DNA of 64,000 nucleotides from positions 1,210,600 through 1,274,599 of the forward strand of contig NZ_KB849212.1 in assembly GCF_000368025.1 (NCBI RefSeq). The letters run 5' to 3'. Positions 37,501 through 47,385 of this stretch are shown here, in pieces. Position 1 is the stretch's first letter; every line of letters begins with the position of its first letter. Position numbers and translations under genes: made by a program. The notes under the pieces were generated by a model that saw only the letters and a list, made by a program, of their open reading frames with translations, searched no databases and was not told where the DNA came from. Source of the DNA: Acinetobacter parvus DSM 16617 = CIP 108168 (lineage in GTDB: Bacteria; Pseudomonadota; Gammaproteobacteria; Pseudomonadales; Moraxellaceae).

Positions 37501-39025
37501 GAGACAATACTGCCATTGGGGTATCATCACCCATTGAGCCGACAGCTTCCTGACCGCTTTCTGCGATAGGACGTAACAGTTGATCGCGCTCTTCAAATGT
37601 TACCATAAACATTTTTTGTGCTGCTTTTAACTTATCCCCTGTAAGGCCTTGATCCAAAAGTTGTTCTTCAAGCTGTGGATTGGCCTGTAAGCGAATCGCA
37701 TGATCACGCAACCATTCACGGTATGGACGCATGTTCTTAAGATGATTGCTGACATCTTTGGTATCTAGCACTTTGCCAGTCAATGTATCAACCACTAGGA
37801 TTTGACCAGGACCAACACGACCTTTAGACACCACATCTTCTGGCTCATAACCCCACACGCCGATTTCAGATGCCAAAGTGATGTAGTCATTTTTAGTGAT
37901 GACCCAACGCGCTGGACGCAAGCCATTACGGTCTAGCATACAGATCGCGTGACGACCATCCTGAATCACCAAACCTGCTGGACCATCCCAAGCTTCCATG
38001 TGCTTAGAGTTGAATTCATAGAATGCACGTAGATCAGCATCTAAAGTTTCAACATTCTGCCATGCTGGTGGAACCAACATACGTAGCGCACGGAATAAGT
38101 CCATTCCGCCACCCACAAGAATTTCAAGCATGTTGTCTAGGCTTGATGAATCCGAACCAGTACGGTTTACGATCGAATTAAGCTCAGTTAAACCTGGCAA
38201 TAATGGGTTTTCAAATTTAGGCGTACGTGCCAAAGCCCAGTTACGGTTTGCTGTAATGGTATTAATTTCACCATTATGGGCAAGGTAACGGAATGGTTGT
38301 GCCAATGGCCAGCGTGGCAAAGTATTGGTCGAGAAACGCTGATGGAATACCACGATATGTGATTTTAAGCGCTCATCAGCCAAGTCGGTATAGAAGTCGG
38401 CAATCGCTGCTGGCATCATCAAGCCTTTATAGCTGATGACTGTGGTCGCCAAAGTGGTGACATAGAACAAAGGATCATTTTGTAATTGTTGTTCAGCACG
38501 GCGGCGTGCCAGGAAAAGTTTACGGTTAAACTCAACCTCAGTTAAGCCCATTGGGCAATTCACAAGAATTTGTTCAAATGCAGGCAATGATTGCAGAGCA
38601 ATCTCACCGAGAGCATCATTATTTGTGGGTACAACACGCCATGCCGTAACCGTTAAACCTTCTGCTGCAATTTCTTTATTTAAAATATTCTTTGCATTTT
38701 GAGCTAAAGCAGGGTCAATATTTAAAAATACAGTACCCGCAGCAAAAATCTCAGTAAGATTAGCACCTAACTTCTGAGCTTCGTCACGAAAGAACTGTTT
38801 CGGCATAGCCAATAGCAATCCGCACCCATCTCCCGTCTTACCATCTGCGGCAATACCACCACGGTGCGTCATGCAACTTAAACTGTGAATCGCGGTTTCG
38901 ACCAGATGATGGCTTGATTCACCCTTCATATGGGCAATCAGACCAAAACCACAGTTATCCTTAAACTCATCAGGCTGATATAGACCTTGAGCGGGAGCTA
39001 CAGTATTAGGCGATGGCATGTGCAT
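34541..39025 (-). CDS. gltB: Glutamate synthase large (alpha) subunit
   Basis: The 1494-aa enzyme has a class II glutamine amidotransferase domain whose nucleophile cysteine lies in [11 protein letters not shown] near residue 24, so an N-terminal propeptide must be removed. Domain order is GATase, central domain, FMN-binding synthase domain ([35 protein letters not shown] near 890), a 3Fe-4S loop ([16 protein letters not shown], near 1110) and a C-terminal GXGXG beta-helix. ATG 39025 is chosen because GAAGGG lies upstream; 39019 is an alternative. Partner of GltD. Confidence 0.96.
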   Translation of the reverse strand: MHMPSPNTVAPAQGLYQPDEFKDNCGFGLIAHMKGESSHHLVETAIHSLSCMTHRGGIAADGKTGDGCGLLLAMPKQFFRDEAQKLGANLTEIFAAGTVFLNIDPALAQNAKNILNKEIAAEGLTVTAWRVVPTNNDALGEIALQSLPAFEQILVNCPMGLTEVEFNRKLFLARRRAEQQLQNDPLFYVTTLATTVISYKGLMMPAAIADFYTDLADERLKSHIVVFHQRFSTNTLPRWPLAQPFRYLAHNGEINTITANRNWALARTPKFENPLLPGLTELNSIVNRTGSDSSSLDNMLEILVGGGMDLFRALRMLVPPAWQNVETLDADLRAFYEFNSKHMEAWDGPAGLVIQDGRHAICMLDRNGLRPARWVITKNDYITLASEIGVWGYEPEDVVSKGRVGPGQILVVDTLTGKVLDTKDVSNHLKNMRPYREWLRDHAIRLQANPQLEEQLLDQGLTGDKLKAAQKMFMVTFEERDQLLRPIAESGQEAVGSMGDDTPMAVLSRQVRHVSDYFRQQFAQVTNPPIDPLRESIVMSLETCLGREQNVFEQGPEHADRIIISSPVLSNSKMQQLRDVEKEREGYGVVDIDLNYAETEGLQAAIARICEEAAQAVRDGKTLIVLTDKNIREGFLPANSALATGAVHHHLIKTGLRTDANILVETGFARDPHQFAVLLGFGATAVYPYLAYDVINDLVAKGELLGDPIHAQSNFRKGIEKGLLKVLSKMGISTVASYRGGQLFEAVGLSSEVVDKCFLGVPSRIQGATFADLENDQKKLASLAWSNRKPIDQGGLLKFVFGKEYHAFNPDVINALHKAVRSGQYQDFKEYAELVNNRPVATIRDLFKLKTTNSIAIDQVETIEEILPRFDSAGMSLGALSPEAHEAIAIAMNTIGGRSNSGEGGEDPARYGTIRNSKIKQIASGRFGVTPAYLTSAEVLQIKVAQGAKPGEGGQLPGGKVNGLIARLRYSVPGVTLISPPPHHDIYSIEDLSQLIFDLKQVNPQAMVSVKLVSEPGVGTIAAGVAKAYADFITISGYDGGTAASPLSSIHHAGSPWELGLSEAHQALRVNDLRGKVRVQTDGGLKTGLDVIKAAILGAESFGFGSTPMIALGCKYLRICHLNNCATGVATQQDHLRKEHYIGEPEMLINFFKFIAEETREWLAALGVASLKDLIGRVDLLEVLPGETEKHAHLDLSALLTSHPAAEGKAQYCQVQGNAPFDKGVLAEKMVAEMLPAIEAGTGGSFNFTVGNCDRSIGARISGEIARRYGNLGMENNPVVMNLVGTAGQSLGVWNAGGLHIKLEGDANDYVGKGMAGGRVSIFPPKGSPFQTQNTAIIGNTCLYGATGGKLFAAGTAGERFAVRNSGAFAVIEGAGDHCCEYMTGGVVTVLGKVGHNFGAGMTGGFAYVLDLDNDFVDYYNHELIDLNRISTESMEDHKENLLRILDEHIKETGSAWAYKIRNEFDFYSRKFWLVKPKAANLQTLLKTTQADPQ

Positions 39026-39485
39026 AGCGTACCCTTCTTTCAACATGGCTCTTTCGAGCAACAAACAATCAATTCATTTTCTGCGATATTGTCGATTAAC
39101 TCATTTAAAGTTCAATGCTTCGCAAAAAAACATTTTCACTGGCGGATTTGCAAATATACGTCTTTCTTATGCAAGAATCAGCGTATTTCACTATATAAAG
39201 TGTTTTCAGTTATTACACTTTAACAAACACTTGTAAAGTACAAAAAACTTTCTATTTCACTCAATTAATGAATCTTTTCGCACAAAAAAGGGCAATAAGT
39301 AGACAAATTAGCATCATAAGAAAGCAAAAAATATGCCAAATAAATATACATTTACTAAATCATTAAAAAAATTAAAATAACTTTAAATTATAGAAACTAA
39401 GCTCTAAACATCAAGAAATAAAATTGCACCAAAAAAAATCACATTGCCATAAAAAGAATCAATATTGTTTCATATTGGTGCAAAA
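39026..39485. promoter_or_regulatory. gltB upstream region, AT-rich
   Basis: The 460 bases contain no gene. Reading toward gltB, TTTACA (near 39232-39237) and TAATAA (39210-39215) are 16 bases apart and could be a promoter, which would leave a leader of nearly 180 bases. A short palindrome CACTTTATATAGTG (about 39189-39202) lies between. No known riboswitch is recognised. Confidence 0.3.
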
Positions 39486-40364
39486 TCAGTTGAATGGATC
39501 ACTGATCTCTCTCCTCTCGGAATCTGAATTTTCTTTTAATTTTTCAGAACTGGAAATAGGTTGAGCCGCAGACTGGCTCTGCCTCACATTAACCACATTA
39601 CCCTGTGCATCACGTTGCGTTACCGTGGTTTTCACGGTTGTCACTGGGTCACTTAATGCACGCTCACCCCCAGTCCCAGCTGTTCTTTGCAAGGTGTTGG
39701 TGCCGATCAGCAGCGTTTCATCAACTTTCGGGAGGGCCACAGGTTTTAATTGAATCGCATATAGCTGGTTTGCAGCAGATTTTAGCTCATCAGAACCCAG
39801 ATCATTTACAAAATCGGCATAGCTTGATAGTTGCTGAGCTTTAGGTTGAATGGATTCAGGCAAAACCAGATTTAACTGGGTAAATTGGCGGTTGGCATCT
39901 TCTGCATTCGAAAATATACCATAGGCCAAAACATACTGCTCAACCTGATCCTGACCACTTAAACGGAAATAGATAAACTTTTTCCGATCGGCACGGTTTA
40001 ACAGAAAGTTTTTCACAATCGCTTCATCTGAACTACGAAAAATTTCCATAGTCCATTGACGCTGATTTTCCTTGATAAACTTTGTGCCGCGAAATTCGGG
40101 CGCATGCTCATTCGACACTACCACCCGTGTGGTTAAGTCTAGGGGTTTCACTTCGTCAGAGAGTGCTCCCAAATGGGCAGTCGCAGCAACTTTCTCTGGC
40201 TGAATCTGCACCTGCGCTTCAGTTTTAACTGGCTGTTCAATCTCCACCAACGCTTTATTATCTGTAATCGCCCAAAAAACCAATGCAGCAATTAAACAAA
40301 CTAGCGCAAAAACCAGCCAACTGTACTGTTGAATATTTTGCGAGATTGATCGTGACACAGCCAT
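39486..40364 (-). CDS. SPOR/DamX-like membrane protein
   Basis: The 292-aa protein has a short cytoplasmic start, one membrane helix (about 15-34) and a periplasmic part. The region around 105-185 (WTMEIFRSSDEAIVKNFLL, YVLAYGIFSNAEDANRQF) resembles a SPOR-type repeat, which binds denuded peptidoglycan at septa. The C-terminal end is polar and disordered-looking. It follows aroB as damX does in E. coli. A division-related role is inferred from position and weak domain likeness. Confidence 0.65.
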   Translation of the reverse strand: MAVSRSISQNIQQYSWLVFALVCLIAALVFWAITDNKALVEIEQPVKTEAQVQIQPEKVAATAHLGALSDEVKPLDLTTRVVVSNEHAPEFRGTKFIKENQRQWTMEIFRSSDEAIVKNFLLNRADRKKFIYFRLSGQDQVEQYVLAYGIFSNAEDANRQFTQLNLVLPESIQPKAQQLSSYADFVNDLGSDELKSAANQLYAIQLKPVALPKVDETLLIGTNTLQRTAGTGGERALSDPVTTVKTTVTQRDAQGNVVNVRQSQSAAQPISSSEKLKENSDSERREISDPFN

Positions 40365-40382
40365 GCTTTTCCTGAAGGTTAA

Positions 40383-41465
40383 TTACGCAGATTGATTTGC
40401 AAGAATGGATTGCTTCATCAGCTCAAGATCAAAATCCCTGGTGAGGACAGCTAGCCCCAACTCCTGAAGTAAAACCAGACGCAACTGACCATTTAAGACT
40501 TTTTTATCATGTGACATATAAGCCAAAAACTCAGCTAATGGAATTTTTGGACATGATATCGGTAAATTGGCACGTTGAATGATTTTTTTTGTACGCTGCA
40601 CATCTTCAGCCGAAATCCAGCCCAGGCGATAGGACAAGTCCGCCGCCATGACCATACCTGTTGCAACAGCCTCACCATGCAGCCAAACACCATAACCCAG
40701 ATAGGATTCAATCGCATGGCCAAAGGTATGCCCTAAATTTAATAATGCCCGTTCGCCCTGCTCTTTTTCATCATTAGCGACAATTCTGGCTTTATGTGCA
40801 CAGGAACGATATACCGCCTCAGCCAACAGGTTGGCATCACGTCCTACCAGTGCATCCATGTTCTGCTCCAACCAGACCAGAAACTCCACATCACCCAGCA
40901 AGGCATATTTAATCACTTCAGCCAAACCAGCAGACAGTTCACGGTCAGGCAAAGTATCCAATTGGGCCATATCGGCCAATACGACTTGAGGCTGTTGAAA
41001 AGCGCCCAGCATATTCTTGCCAAGTGGATGATTAATTCCTGTCTTACCGCCTACGCTTGAATCCACCTGGGACAACAAGGTGGTCGGTACCTGAACGAAA
41101 TTTACCCCACGCTGAAAACAGGCCGATGCAAAACCCGCCATATCTCCAATTACACCACCACCCAGTGCCAATACAGTACAGTCACGGTTAAAGCCAGCCT
41201 CAAGTAAGGCATCAAAAATCAGGTTTAGATGCTGAATATCTTTATATTGCTCACCATCAGGCAATATACATTGTGCAACCTGTTTATCCAGAGCACTCAA
41301 TGCGTCCACATAATGCTGCATATATAGAGGGGCTACTGTTGTATTTGAAACCAGCATCACTTGTCGACCATGCAGATAAGGTTTAAGTAATTTTTCAGGA
41401 TCTAAATGACTGCCAATAAAAATCGGATAACGACGCTCACCTAATTCAACATATAATGTTTGCAT
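40383..41465 (-). CDS. aroB: 3-dehydroquinate synthase
   Basis: AroB converts DAHP to 3-dehydroquinate, the second step of the shikimate pathway. The 360-aa protein has the NAD-binding motif [14 protein letters not shown] near residue 100, the [27 protein letters not shown] core, and metal-ligand histidines in [12 protein letters not shown] and [10 protein letters not shown]. It follows aroK by 21 bases in the pilMNOPQ-aroKB arrangement common to gammaproteobacteria. Confidence 0.97.
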   Translation of the reverse strand: MQTLYVELGERRYPIFIGSHLDPEKLLKPYLHGRQVMLVSNTTVAPLYMQHYVDALSALDKQVAQCILPDGEQYKDIQHLNLIFDALLEAGFNRDCTVLALGGGVIGDMAGFASACFQRGVNFVQVPTTLLSQVDSSVGGKTGINHPLGKNMLGAFQQPQVVLADMAQLDTLPDRELSAGLAEVIKYALLGDVEFLVWLEQNMDALVGRDANLLAEAVYRSCAHKARIVANDEKEQGERALLNLGHTFGHAIESYLGYGVWLHGEAVATGMVMAADLSYRLGWISAEDVQRTKKIIQRANLPISCPKIPLAEFLAYMSHDKKVLNGQLRLVLLQELGLAVLTRDFDLELMKQSILANQSA

Positions 41466-41486
41466 ATAATTAAACCACTAAAAGAA

Positions 41487-42047
41487 TCACTTGACGGACC
41501 GAGATAAAATAATTTGGAGAATCCGTTGTGCTAAATCACGTGCAGCACCCTGATTTGTCTCAATAATATGGTGTGCAACTTCACGATATAAAGGATCACG
41601 TGCAGTCAATAACTCTCGTAGTTTTTGTTCTGGATTTTCGACTTGTAATAATGGACGGTTTTTATCACGATAGGTTCGCTGTAGCTGAAGTTCTACAGGT
41701 GTATAAAGATAGACAACAATACCACGTTGTTTAAGGAACTCTCGATTCGCAGATTGAGTAACCGCTCCACCACCCGTGGCCAAAACCAGTGCGGAGCGCG
41801 TAGTGAGTTCATTTAACACATTGGTTTCACGCAGCCGAAATCCAGCTTCACCTTCTTTCTCAAAAATCCAGGGAATGGTCGCACCAGTTTTCCGCTCAAT
41901 TTCATGATCACTGTCAAGAAAGTCTCGCCCTAACAACTCGGCTAAATGTCGACCAACTGTTGTTTTTCCCGCCCCCATTGGCCCCACCAAATAAATATTT
42001 GGCAGAGTTTCAAACGCTTTGCTTGGCAACGCGCCACCTATATTCAT
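41487..42047 (-). CDS. aroK: Shikimate kinase
   Basis: AroK phosphorylates shikimate. The 186-aa protein has the P-loop GPMGAGKTTVG near residue 22, the shikimate-binding DSDHEIERKTG and ALATGGGAV motifs, and the lid region RDKNRPLL. The first ten residues before NIYLVGPMG are slightly longer than usual, so the exact start is uncertain. It lies 19 bases after pilQ. Confidence 0.95.
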   Translation of the reverse strand: MNIGGALPSKAFETLPNIYLVGPMGAGKTTVGRHLAELLGRDFLDSDHEIERKTGATIPWIFEKEGEAGFRLRETNVLNELTTRSALVLATGGGAVTQSANREFLKQRGIVVYLYTPVELQLQRTYRDKNRPLLQVENPEQKLRELLTARDPLYREVAHHIIETNQGAARDLAQRILQIILSRSVK

Positions 42048-42066
42048 TGCAACTATTGAAAATATA

Positions 42067-44253
42067 TTAATGATTTCTGGTCAAGGTGTCATTAACAATT
42101 CTCGGGGTCACAAAAATAAGTAGTTCACGTTTATTTTCAGTTTTCGAATCACGACGGAATAATTTTCCAAGATATGGAATATCACCCAAGAATGGTACTT
42201 TGGTTTGAGAGTTATTACTGGTTTCTTCAAAAATACCACCCAACACCACAGTTTCACCATTATCCACCAATACATTGGTATCAATAGCATTTTTATTGAT
42301 GGTTAGCTGCCCTGTTGGTGTTGCAGGACCTGGCGAATCTTTTGTAATATTCAATTTCATCATCACCTTACCTTCAGGAGTAATGCTTGGGGTTACATCC
42401 AAACTGAGGGTGGCGTTAATAAATTCTGTCTTAGGTACCGCAGTTGCCCCAGAACCTGAAGAAGAGGCATATGGAATTTGTGTACCTGCCTCAATTTTTG
42501 CGGACTGTTTATCTGCTGTCATTACTTTTGGTGTTGAAATGACTTCACCATAGCCATCTGCCTGTACAGCTGAAAGCTCTAAATCCAACATAAAGTCAGA
42601 CAAGCTAATTAAGCCAAATGCAATACGACTGGCACCTGGCGTTACCGCTCCTAAATCCACATTCAAATTATCTGGACGTTCAATTGTATACTTATAACCA
42701 CCTAACTCAGAATCTTTCTCAGGTTCTCTCAAATTCCACAAGGTTGTATCACTTCCACCTACCAATAAATTCCTATTATTGGTAATTCCTTGAGAAAGCA
42801 CACCCCACTTCACCCCCATCTCTTTACTAAAATCGGTACTTGCACTGACAATACGTGCCTCAATCATCACTTGCTTAACCGACACATCCAATAAATCAAC
42901 CATTTTACGAATTTGATCAATTTTTTGTGACGTGTCATTAATAATCAGTGTATTCGTGCGAGGGTCAGTAGAAACCGTACCACGAGGACTCAATAAACTC
43001 CCAACACTATCTCCCAATGGATCAGCATTATTATTCGAACCTGAAGAGCTGTTACCTGAGCCACTATTTTTACCCTGAGTAATTAATTTCTCAATATCAG
43101 CAGCTTTTGCATAACTAAGCTGAATATACTCTGTCTGCAATGGTGCCAGTTTAACGCTCTGTGCAATCGCTTTGGCTTCTTCTTCTTCTGCCTTAATTAA
43201 CTCAGAAACAGGTGCAATCCAGATCACATTGCCATTACGGCGCTTATCCAAATTCTTGGTTTTTAATACAATATCCAGAGCCTGATCCCAAGGCACATCT
43301 TTCAAACGCAGCGTAATATTACCTTGTACGGTATCAGCTGCCACCATATTGATGCCAGTGAAATCTGCAAGAAGTTGTAAGACACGGCGTACTTCGATAT
43401 CCTGAAAATCTAAAGAAATCTTATTACCTGTATAGATTTGTGATTTTGCTTTTGCTGGAGATTTATCCTCTGGACGTTTTAAACTAATCGTTAATTTATT
43501 TTCTGCCTGATAAGCCATATATTCATAACTGCCTGCAGACTGAATGGTGATCACACCATTACCTTTATCATTATAAGCATCCACACTGGCAACAGGGGTA
43601 GCAAAGTCATTGGTATTTAAACGACGTGCCAAGTGAGCTGGAATTTTATTGCCCATTGTGCGCACCACAATCTTACTACCTTGTTGCTGTACATCAACAG
43701 GGGTATTACCTCCCAAAAGGTCGATGACAACCAAGCCCTCGCCATCCTTGCCTCGTTGAAATCCAATATTAGATACGCCTTGTTGAGGCTGACGTGCTAC
43801 CGTAGGCGCATTCGTTGCCGATGGTCGAACTGAATTAATTTTAAGAACAAAGGTGTTTCCCTCTACACGTGTGGTAAATGCACCTGCATCCTTTAAGTTC
43901 ACAATGACACGAGAGCGCTGATCATCCGCAGCAACCTCAATGGAACTTGCCTCGCTGGTTGAAACTGGTATCGAGGTCTGTTTTAAACTTTGTTGTGCCT
44001 TATCAAAATCCAGGATCAAGCGGGAAGGTTGCTCAAGCTGATAGGCCTGTGGCTGAGGCGGCAAACCATTAAACATGACACGGATTTCTGTACCCTGATC
44101 GGCCAAACTCATTGGCACAATATTGGTCATACTCACTTGTGCTGATGCAACCTGCATGATTGCGATGGCAACAGCACCCATAGAAAACTGACGGAATGCA
44201 TGATTCATGGTCTTCGCTTCCCCAAATAAAGAATCTTTAAACTGTTTTTTCAT
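42067..44253 (-). CDS. pilQ: Type IV pilus secretin PilQ
   Basis: PilQ forms the outer-membrane pore for pili and DNA uptake. The 728-aa precursor has a signal region (hydrophobic MGAVAIAIMQVASA), two AMIN domains (about 45-270), a secretin/TonB N-terminal domain (KISLDFQDIEVRRVLQLLADFTGIN near 290), an N1-type domain interrupted by a Ser/Asn/Gly linker (about 405-415), and the secretin core ending VPFLGDIPYLGKLFR. A second ATG at 44208 gives a shorter signal peptide; 44253 has the better AAGGGA ribosome site. It ends the pilMNOPQ operon. Confidence 0.96.
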   Translation of the reverse strand: MKKQFKDSLFGEAKTMNHAFRQFSMGAVAIAIMQVASAQVSMTNIVPMSLADQGTEIRVMFNGLPPQPQAYQLEQPSRLILDFDKAQQSLKQTSIPVSTSEASSIEVAADDQRSRVIVNLKDAGAFTTRVEGNTFVLKINSVRPSATNAPTVARQPQQGVSNIGFQRGKDGEGLVVIDLLGGNTPVDVQQQGSKIVVRTMGNKIPAHLARRLNTNDFATPVASVDAYNDKGNGVITIQSAGSYEYMAYQAENKLTISLKRPEDKSPAKAKSQIYTGNKISLDFQDIEVRRVLQLLADFTGINMVAADTVQGNITLRLKDVPWDQALDIVLKTKNLDKRRNGNVIWIAPVSELIKAEEEEAKAIAQSVKLAPLQTEYIQLSYAKAADIEKLITQGKNSGSGNSSSGSNNNADPLGDSVGSLLSPRGTVSTDPRTNTLIINDTSQKIDQIRKMVDLLDVSVKQVMIEARIVSASTDFSKEMGVKWGVLSQGITNNRNLLVGGSDTTLWNLREPEKDSELGGYKYTIERPDNLNVDLGAVTPGASRIAFGLISLSDFMLDLELSAVQADGYGEVISTPKVMTADKQSAKIEAGTQIPYASSSGSGATAVPKTEFINATLSLDVTPSITPEGKVMMKLNITKDSPGPATPTGQLTINKNAIDTNVLVDNGETVVLGGIFEETSNNSQTKVPFLGDIPYLGKLFRRDSKTENKRELLIFVTPRIVNDTLTRNH

Positions 44254-44268
44254 TGTTATTCCCTTAAT

Positions 44269-44796
44269 CTACTGTGCTGGTCCAATTAAAACGAGTGTTC
44301 TAGGCCTTTCCACATAACCCTCTCGCCCATCTGGCACAATCTCCACCAAATCAATCTGAGTTGGACTAATTTTAATAATACGTCCCTGATTCATACCCAG
44401 ATAACTACCTACCTGAACACGCTCAATCTGTCCATCAGGCGTTTGGATTAAGGCAATTGTATCATTGGATTTACCGCGCATACTGCCTTTCATAATCAGC
44501 GATTCCAAAGCATAACTCTCTAATGGCTGTGGCTGACGATTAAAATTAGGATAAACACGCTTACCTGCCATAATCTTAAGTTCAGCAGCCAGAGAACTTG
44601 GCATAAACGGGCTTTTTAACTGATGTGCTGCATAGTTAAATAATGGTACAGGTATAAATATAGGTGCAGGTTCAATCGGTAAAGGTGGCTGATTGCGAAT
44701 TTCTGCCATCTGTTGATTGACTGCATCAATACGCGAATCACATCCGATCAACGACATGCCAATGAAGAAACATAGTAACAACTTATACTGGTTCAT
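44269..44796 (-). CDS. pilP: Type IV pilus lipoprotein PilP
   Basis: PilP links the PilNO complex to PilQ. The 175-aa precursor has a lipoprotein signal with lipobox LIGC (Cys19), a disordered proline-rich stretch (residues 35-55) and a C-terminal beta domain (IALIQTPDGQIERVQVGSYLGMNQGRI). It lies 15 bases before pilQ and two bases after pilO. Confidence 0.94.
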   Translation of the reverse strand: MNQYKLLLCFFIGMSLIGCDSRIDAVNQQMAEIRNQPPLPIEPAPIFIPVPLFNYAAHQLKSPFMPSSLAAELKIMAGKRVYPNFNRQPQPLESYALESLIMKGSMRGKSNDTIALIQTPDGQIERVQVGSYLGMNQGRIIKISPTQIDLVEIVPDGREGYVERPRTLVLIGPAQ

Positions 44797-44798
44797 TA

Positions 44799-45545
44799 TT
44801 ACTCTCCTCCCTGAGCAGGTGTAGGTTGATTACTACCTGTTTGAGGTGCAGCAACCGTATCACTATTTGTTTGCTCATCCGCACCGACATAGCGATAAGT
44901 TTTTGCTTTTACCGTATAATTAATGACTGGAATATCAGATTTTTTCTCAGTATCTTGTTTTGCTTCAACCGTAAAATCATGCAAGGTTACAATACGTGGC
45001 AAGGCAACAATCCCAGTTGTAAACGCCCCAAATGCATGATAATCCCCCGTAGCTTCAATACTAATGGGCTGCTCAATGAAAAACTCTTGCTTAACTTCAT
45101 TTTCCAGACGAATATTTTTAAACTTCAAGCCAGAGTTCACACCAGTCAAGTTAATGTCTTCAACCAGACTTGGAATTTCAGTCTCTTTAGGTAACTGTTC
45201 CAATTGCTGATTAAAGTTTGCTTCCATTTCCTGCAATTGTGTTTGATATTGTTGCAAATTACGCAGTTTTGAGTCTTTCTCCTTAAACTCATTCAGCAAG
45301 CTCTGCTCTTTTGCCTGTGCATTTGCGATTTCCTCCAACTGTGACTTGATCACCACAAAATAGCCAAGCGCAAGCACAGCCAGAAAAATAAAAATCCAGC
45401 AGGTTATTTTGACAGACGCAGGCCAGCTACCGTAGTTATTCATATCCAACGTATTAAATTGTTGGAAGAACTGCTCTACAGTCATCTTCTTTTTCTTGAT
45501 CGCCACCGTCTCTTGATTTAAATCATCTGACTTCTCTAAGTTCAT
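44799..45545 (-). CDS. pilO: Type IV pilus alignment protein PilO
   Basis: The 248-aa inner-membrane protein has a single helix (about 46-66, KITCWIFIFLAVLALGYFVVI), a coiled coil (about 68-120) and a ferredoxin-like periplasmic domain. The tail is polar (Gln/Pro/Thr-rich). It pairs with PilN. Its start overlaps the pilN stop by four bases (ATGA). Confidence 0.94.
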   Translation of the reverse strand: MNLEKSDDLNQETVAIKKKKMTVEQFFQQFNTLDMNNYGSWPASVKITCWIFIFLAVLALGYFVVIKSQLEEIANAQAKEQSLLNEFKEKDSKLRNLQQYQTQLQEMEANFNQQLEQLPKETEIPSLVEDINLTGVNSGLKFKNIRLENEVKQEFFIEQPISIEATGDYHAFGAFTTGIVALPRIVTLHDFTVEAKQDTEKKSDIPVINYTVKAKTYRYVGADEQTNSDTVAAPQTGSNQPTPAQGGE

Positions 45546-46165
45546 TGCGCCACTCCTGATGCTGCTGGATCAGCTTCCGCAGTTGTCCCTATTTCCCCTA
45601 AATCCACGGTTACAACAAAGCTTCCATAGTTTTCTTCAACACGTGGCACAAGAGATGCTGCTGTTTTATCTTTTTTCTCTTCAGCTGCCAGAAATGAATT
45701 CATAAAGGCATTGCGATACCAAGGTGATGCCTCAAGATTACGCAACAGTTCAGCCACTGTATTTGGACTTTCCGCCTTTCCTTCAATGGTGAACTTATCC
45801 CCTGTACGGGTAAATTTAGTAAGATACATGGTTGGCGGTGTCACACGTACCAGTTCATCAACCAGACGCACGGTTATTGGACGTTGCCCCTGCAATCCCT
45901 GAATCAATTTCATACGCTCGATAATCGCATTACGGCGCTCTTGCAGACCGTCTAGTGATTTTAACTGGGCATCCAGATTTTGGTTGGTACTGACAATCAA
46001 TTGGTTGGCCTGTTCCTGATCATCCAACTTCTGATCAAAATACACCCAACCCGAAAAGACTGATGCAACCCCTAATGCAGCGACCCCAACACAAAATGCA
46101 ACAAACTTTTTCTTTCGTTGTTCTCTTAGCTCATCACGCCAAGGGAGTAGGTTAATCTTTGCCAT
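45542..46165 (-). CDS. pilN: Type IV pilus alignment protein PilN
   Basis: The 207-aa protein begins MAKINLLPWRDELREQRKKK, the short cytoplasmic motif that binds PilM, followed by a membrane helix (about 23-43), a coiled coil and a periplasmic domain. Its start overlaps the pilM stop by one base. Confidence 0.95.
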   Translation of the reverse strand: MAKINLLPWRDELREQRKKKFVAFCVGVAALGVASVFSGWVYFDQKLDDQEQANQLIVSTNQNLDAQLKSLDGLQERRNAIIERMKLIQGLQGQRPITVRLVDELVRVTPPTMYLTKFTRTGDKFTIEGKAESPNTVAELLRNLEASPWYRNAFMNSFLAAEEKKDKTAASLVPRVEENYGSFVVTVDLGEIGTTAEADPAASGVAQ

Positions 46166-47223
46166 TAATCAAAACTCCTCAATGCTAGACCACATGCCAC
46201 CATCAATGAGGAAGCATCATTTTCAATTTTTTTAATGTCAATCTGGGGAGAAAAGCCCATTTGTAAAAACGGGTTGGCAATCGTGACGCGATAACCTAGT
46301 TTTTGTTGTAATAATTTTGCCAGACCTGGGATATTCGCATTCCCGCCAGCAAGTAGAATGTGATCAATTTCATTGAATTGAGAAGAGGAGAAAAAGAATT
46401 GAAGTGAACGAGCGGCCTGTTGAACTACTGCATCAAGGAATGGTTCCAGTACTTCAGTGTCATAGTCATCTGGCAAGGTTCTTTCTTTTTTCGCACGGCC
46501 TGCCTCTTCGAAAGACAAACCATAACGGCTCTGAACATCCTGAGTTAATTGTCGACCACCAAACACTTGTTCACGAGTATAAATAATCTTGCCTTTCTGC
46601 ATAACAGACAAGGTCGTCATGGTATGACCAATATCCAAGATACCAACGGTATTTGCGCCCATTGGCAATGTATCGGCAAATACGCTAAAGGCACGTTCCA
46701 TAGCATAGCTTTCGACATCAGCAACTTTCGCGCTTAGACCAGCAAGTTCCAGAACTTCAACACGGGTATCCACGTTTTCAGTTCGTGTGGCCACCAAAAG
46801 TACATTGACACGATTCGGGTTTGCCAGACGGTCGGGCAGAACCTCAAAATCAAGGCTGACTTCATCCAAAGGGAACGGAATATATTGCTCAGCGTCCATA
46901 CGGATTTGAACTTCTCGCTCTTCATCCGACATATCGGCATCCATTTCAATGATTTTATGAATCACCATTGAGGTAGGCACGGCAACTGCCACATGCGTAG
47001 TGTGAGGGTTCGCAAGGTTAACGACTCTTTCAAGTGCGTCAGCCACTGCTTCTGGATTGAGAATGCTTTTTTCCACCACACTATTTTCAGGCAGTGGCAT
47101 CACGGCATAACTTTCAACCCAATATCTACCGTTCTTTACAGAGAGCTCTAATAACTTAACAGTTGTCGAACTAATATCGACCCCTACTAACCCCTTACTT
47201 GGTTTACGATATAACCTGAGCAC
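46165..47223 (-). CDS. pilM: Type IV pilus actin-like ATPase PilM
   Basis: The 352-aa cytoplasmic protein has the actin/FtsA-like motifs GLVGVDISSTTVKLLEL near the start, GILDIGHTMTTLSVM near 195 and ILLAGGNANIPGL near 290. PilM binds nucleotide and PilN and connects the pilus motor to the alignment complex. First gene of the pilMNOPQ operon and divergent from ponA, a widespread arrangement. Confidence 0.96.
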   Translation of the reverse strand: MLRLYRKPSKGLVGVDISSTTVKLLELSVKNGRYWVESYAVMPLPENSVVEKSILNPEAVADALERVVNLANPHTTHVAVAVPTSMVIHKIIEMDADMSDEEREVQIRMDAEQYIPFPLDEVSLDFEVLPDRLANPNRVNVLLVATRTENVDTRVEVLELAGLSAKVADVESYAMERAFSVFADTLPMGANTVGILDIGHTMTTLSVMQKGKIIYTREQVFGGRQLTQDVQSRYGLSFEEAGRAKKERTLPDDYDTEVLEPFLDAVVQQAARSLQFFFSSSQFNEIDHILLAGGNANIPGLAKLLQQKLGYRVTIANPFLQMGFSPQIDIKKIENDASSLMVACGLALRSFD

Positions 47224-47385
47224 AGTTCTTTCCTATTTATTTTTTTATCCCCAAAAGTACAACCCACTAATCTGTTTTGGTCTTTAATTGATACGGATAC
47301 AATATCTCATCTAACAATCCGTATGTCTAAAGGATATACTGACCATAATTAGTTTGCCATTCGCTCTTATTAAAACTTACTTATT
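47224..47385. promoter_or_regulatory. Divergent pilM/ponA promoter region with inverted repeat
   Basis: ATACGGAT (47291-47298) and ATCCGTAT (47317-47324) form a perfect inverted repeat with an 18-base spacer, in the middle of the 162-base divergent promoter. It could be an operator for a dimeric regulator controlling both directions. The regulator is not known. Confidence 0.4.
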
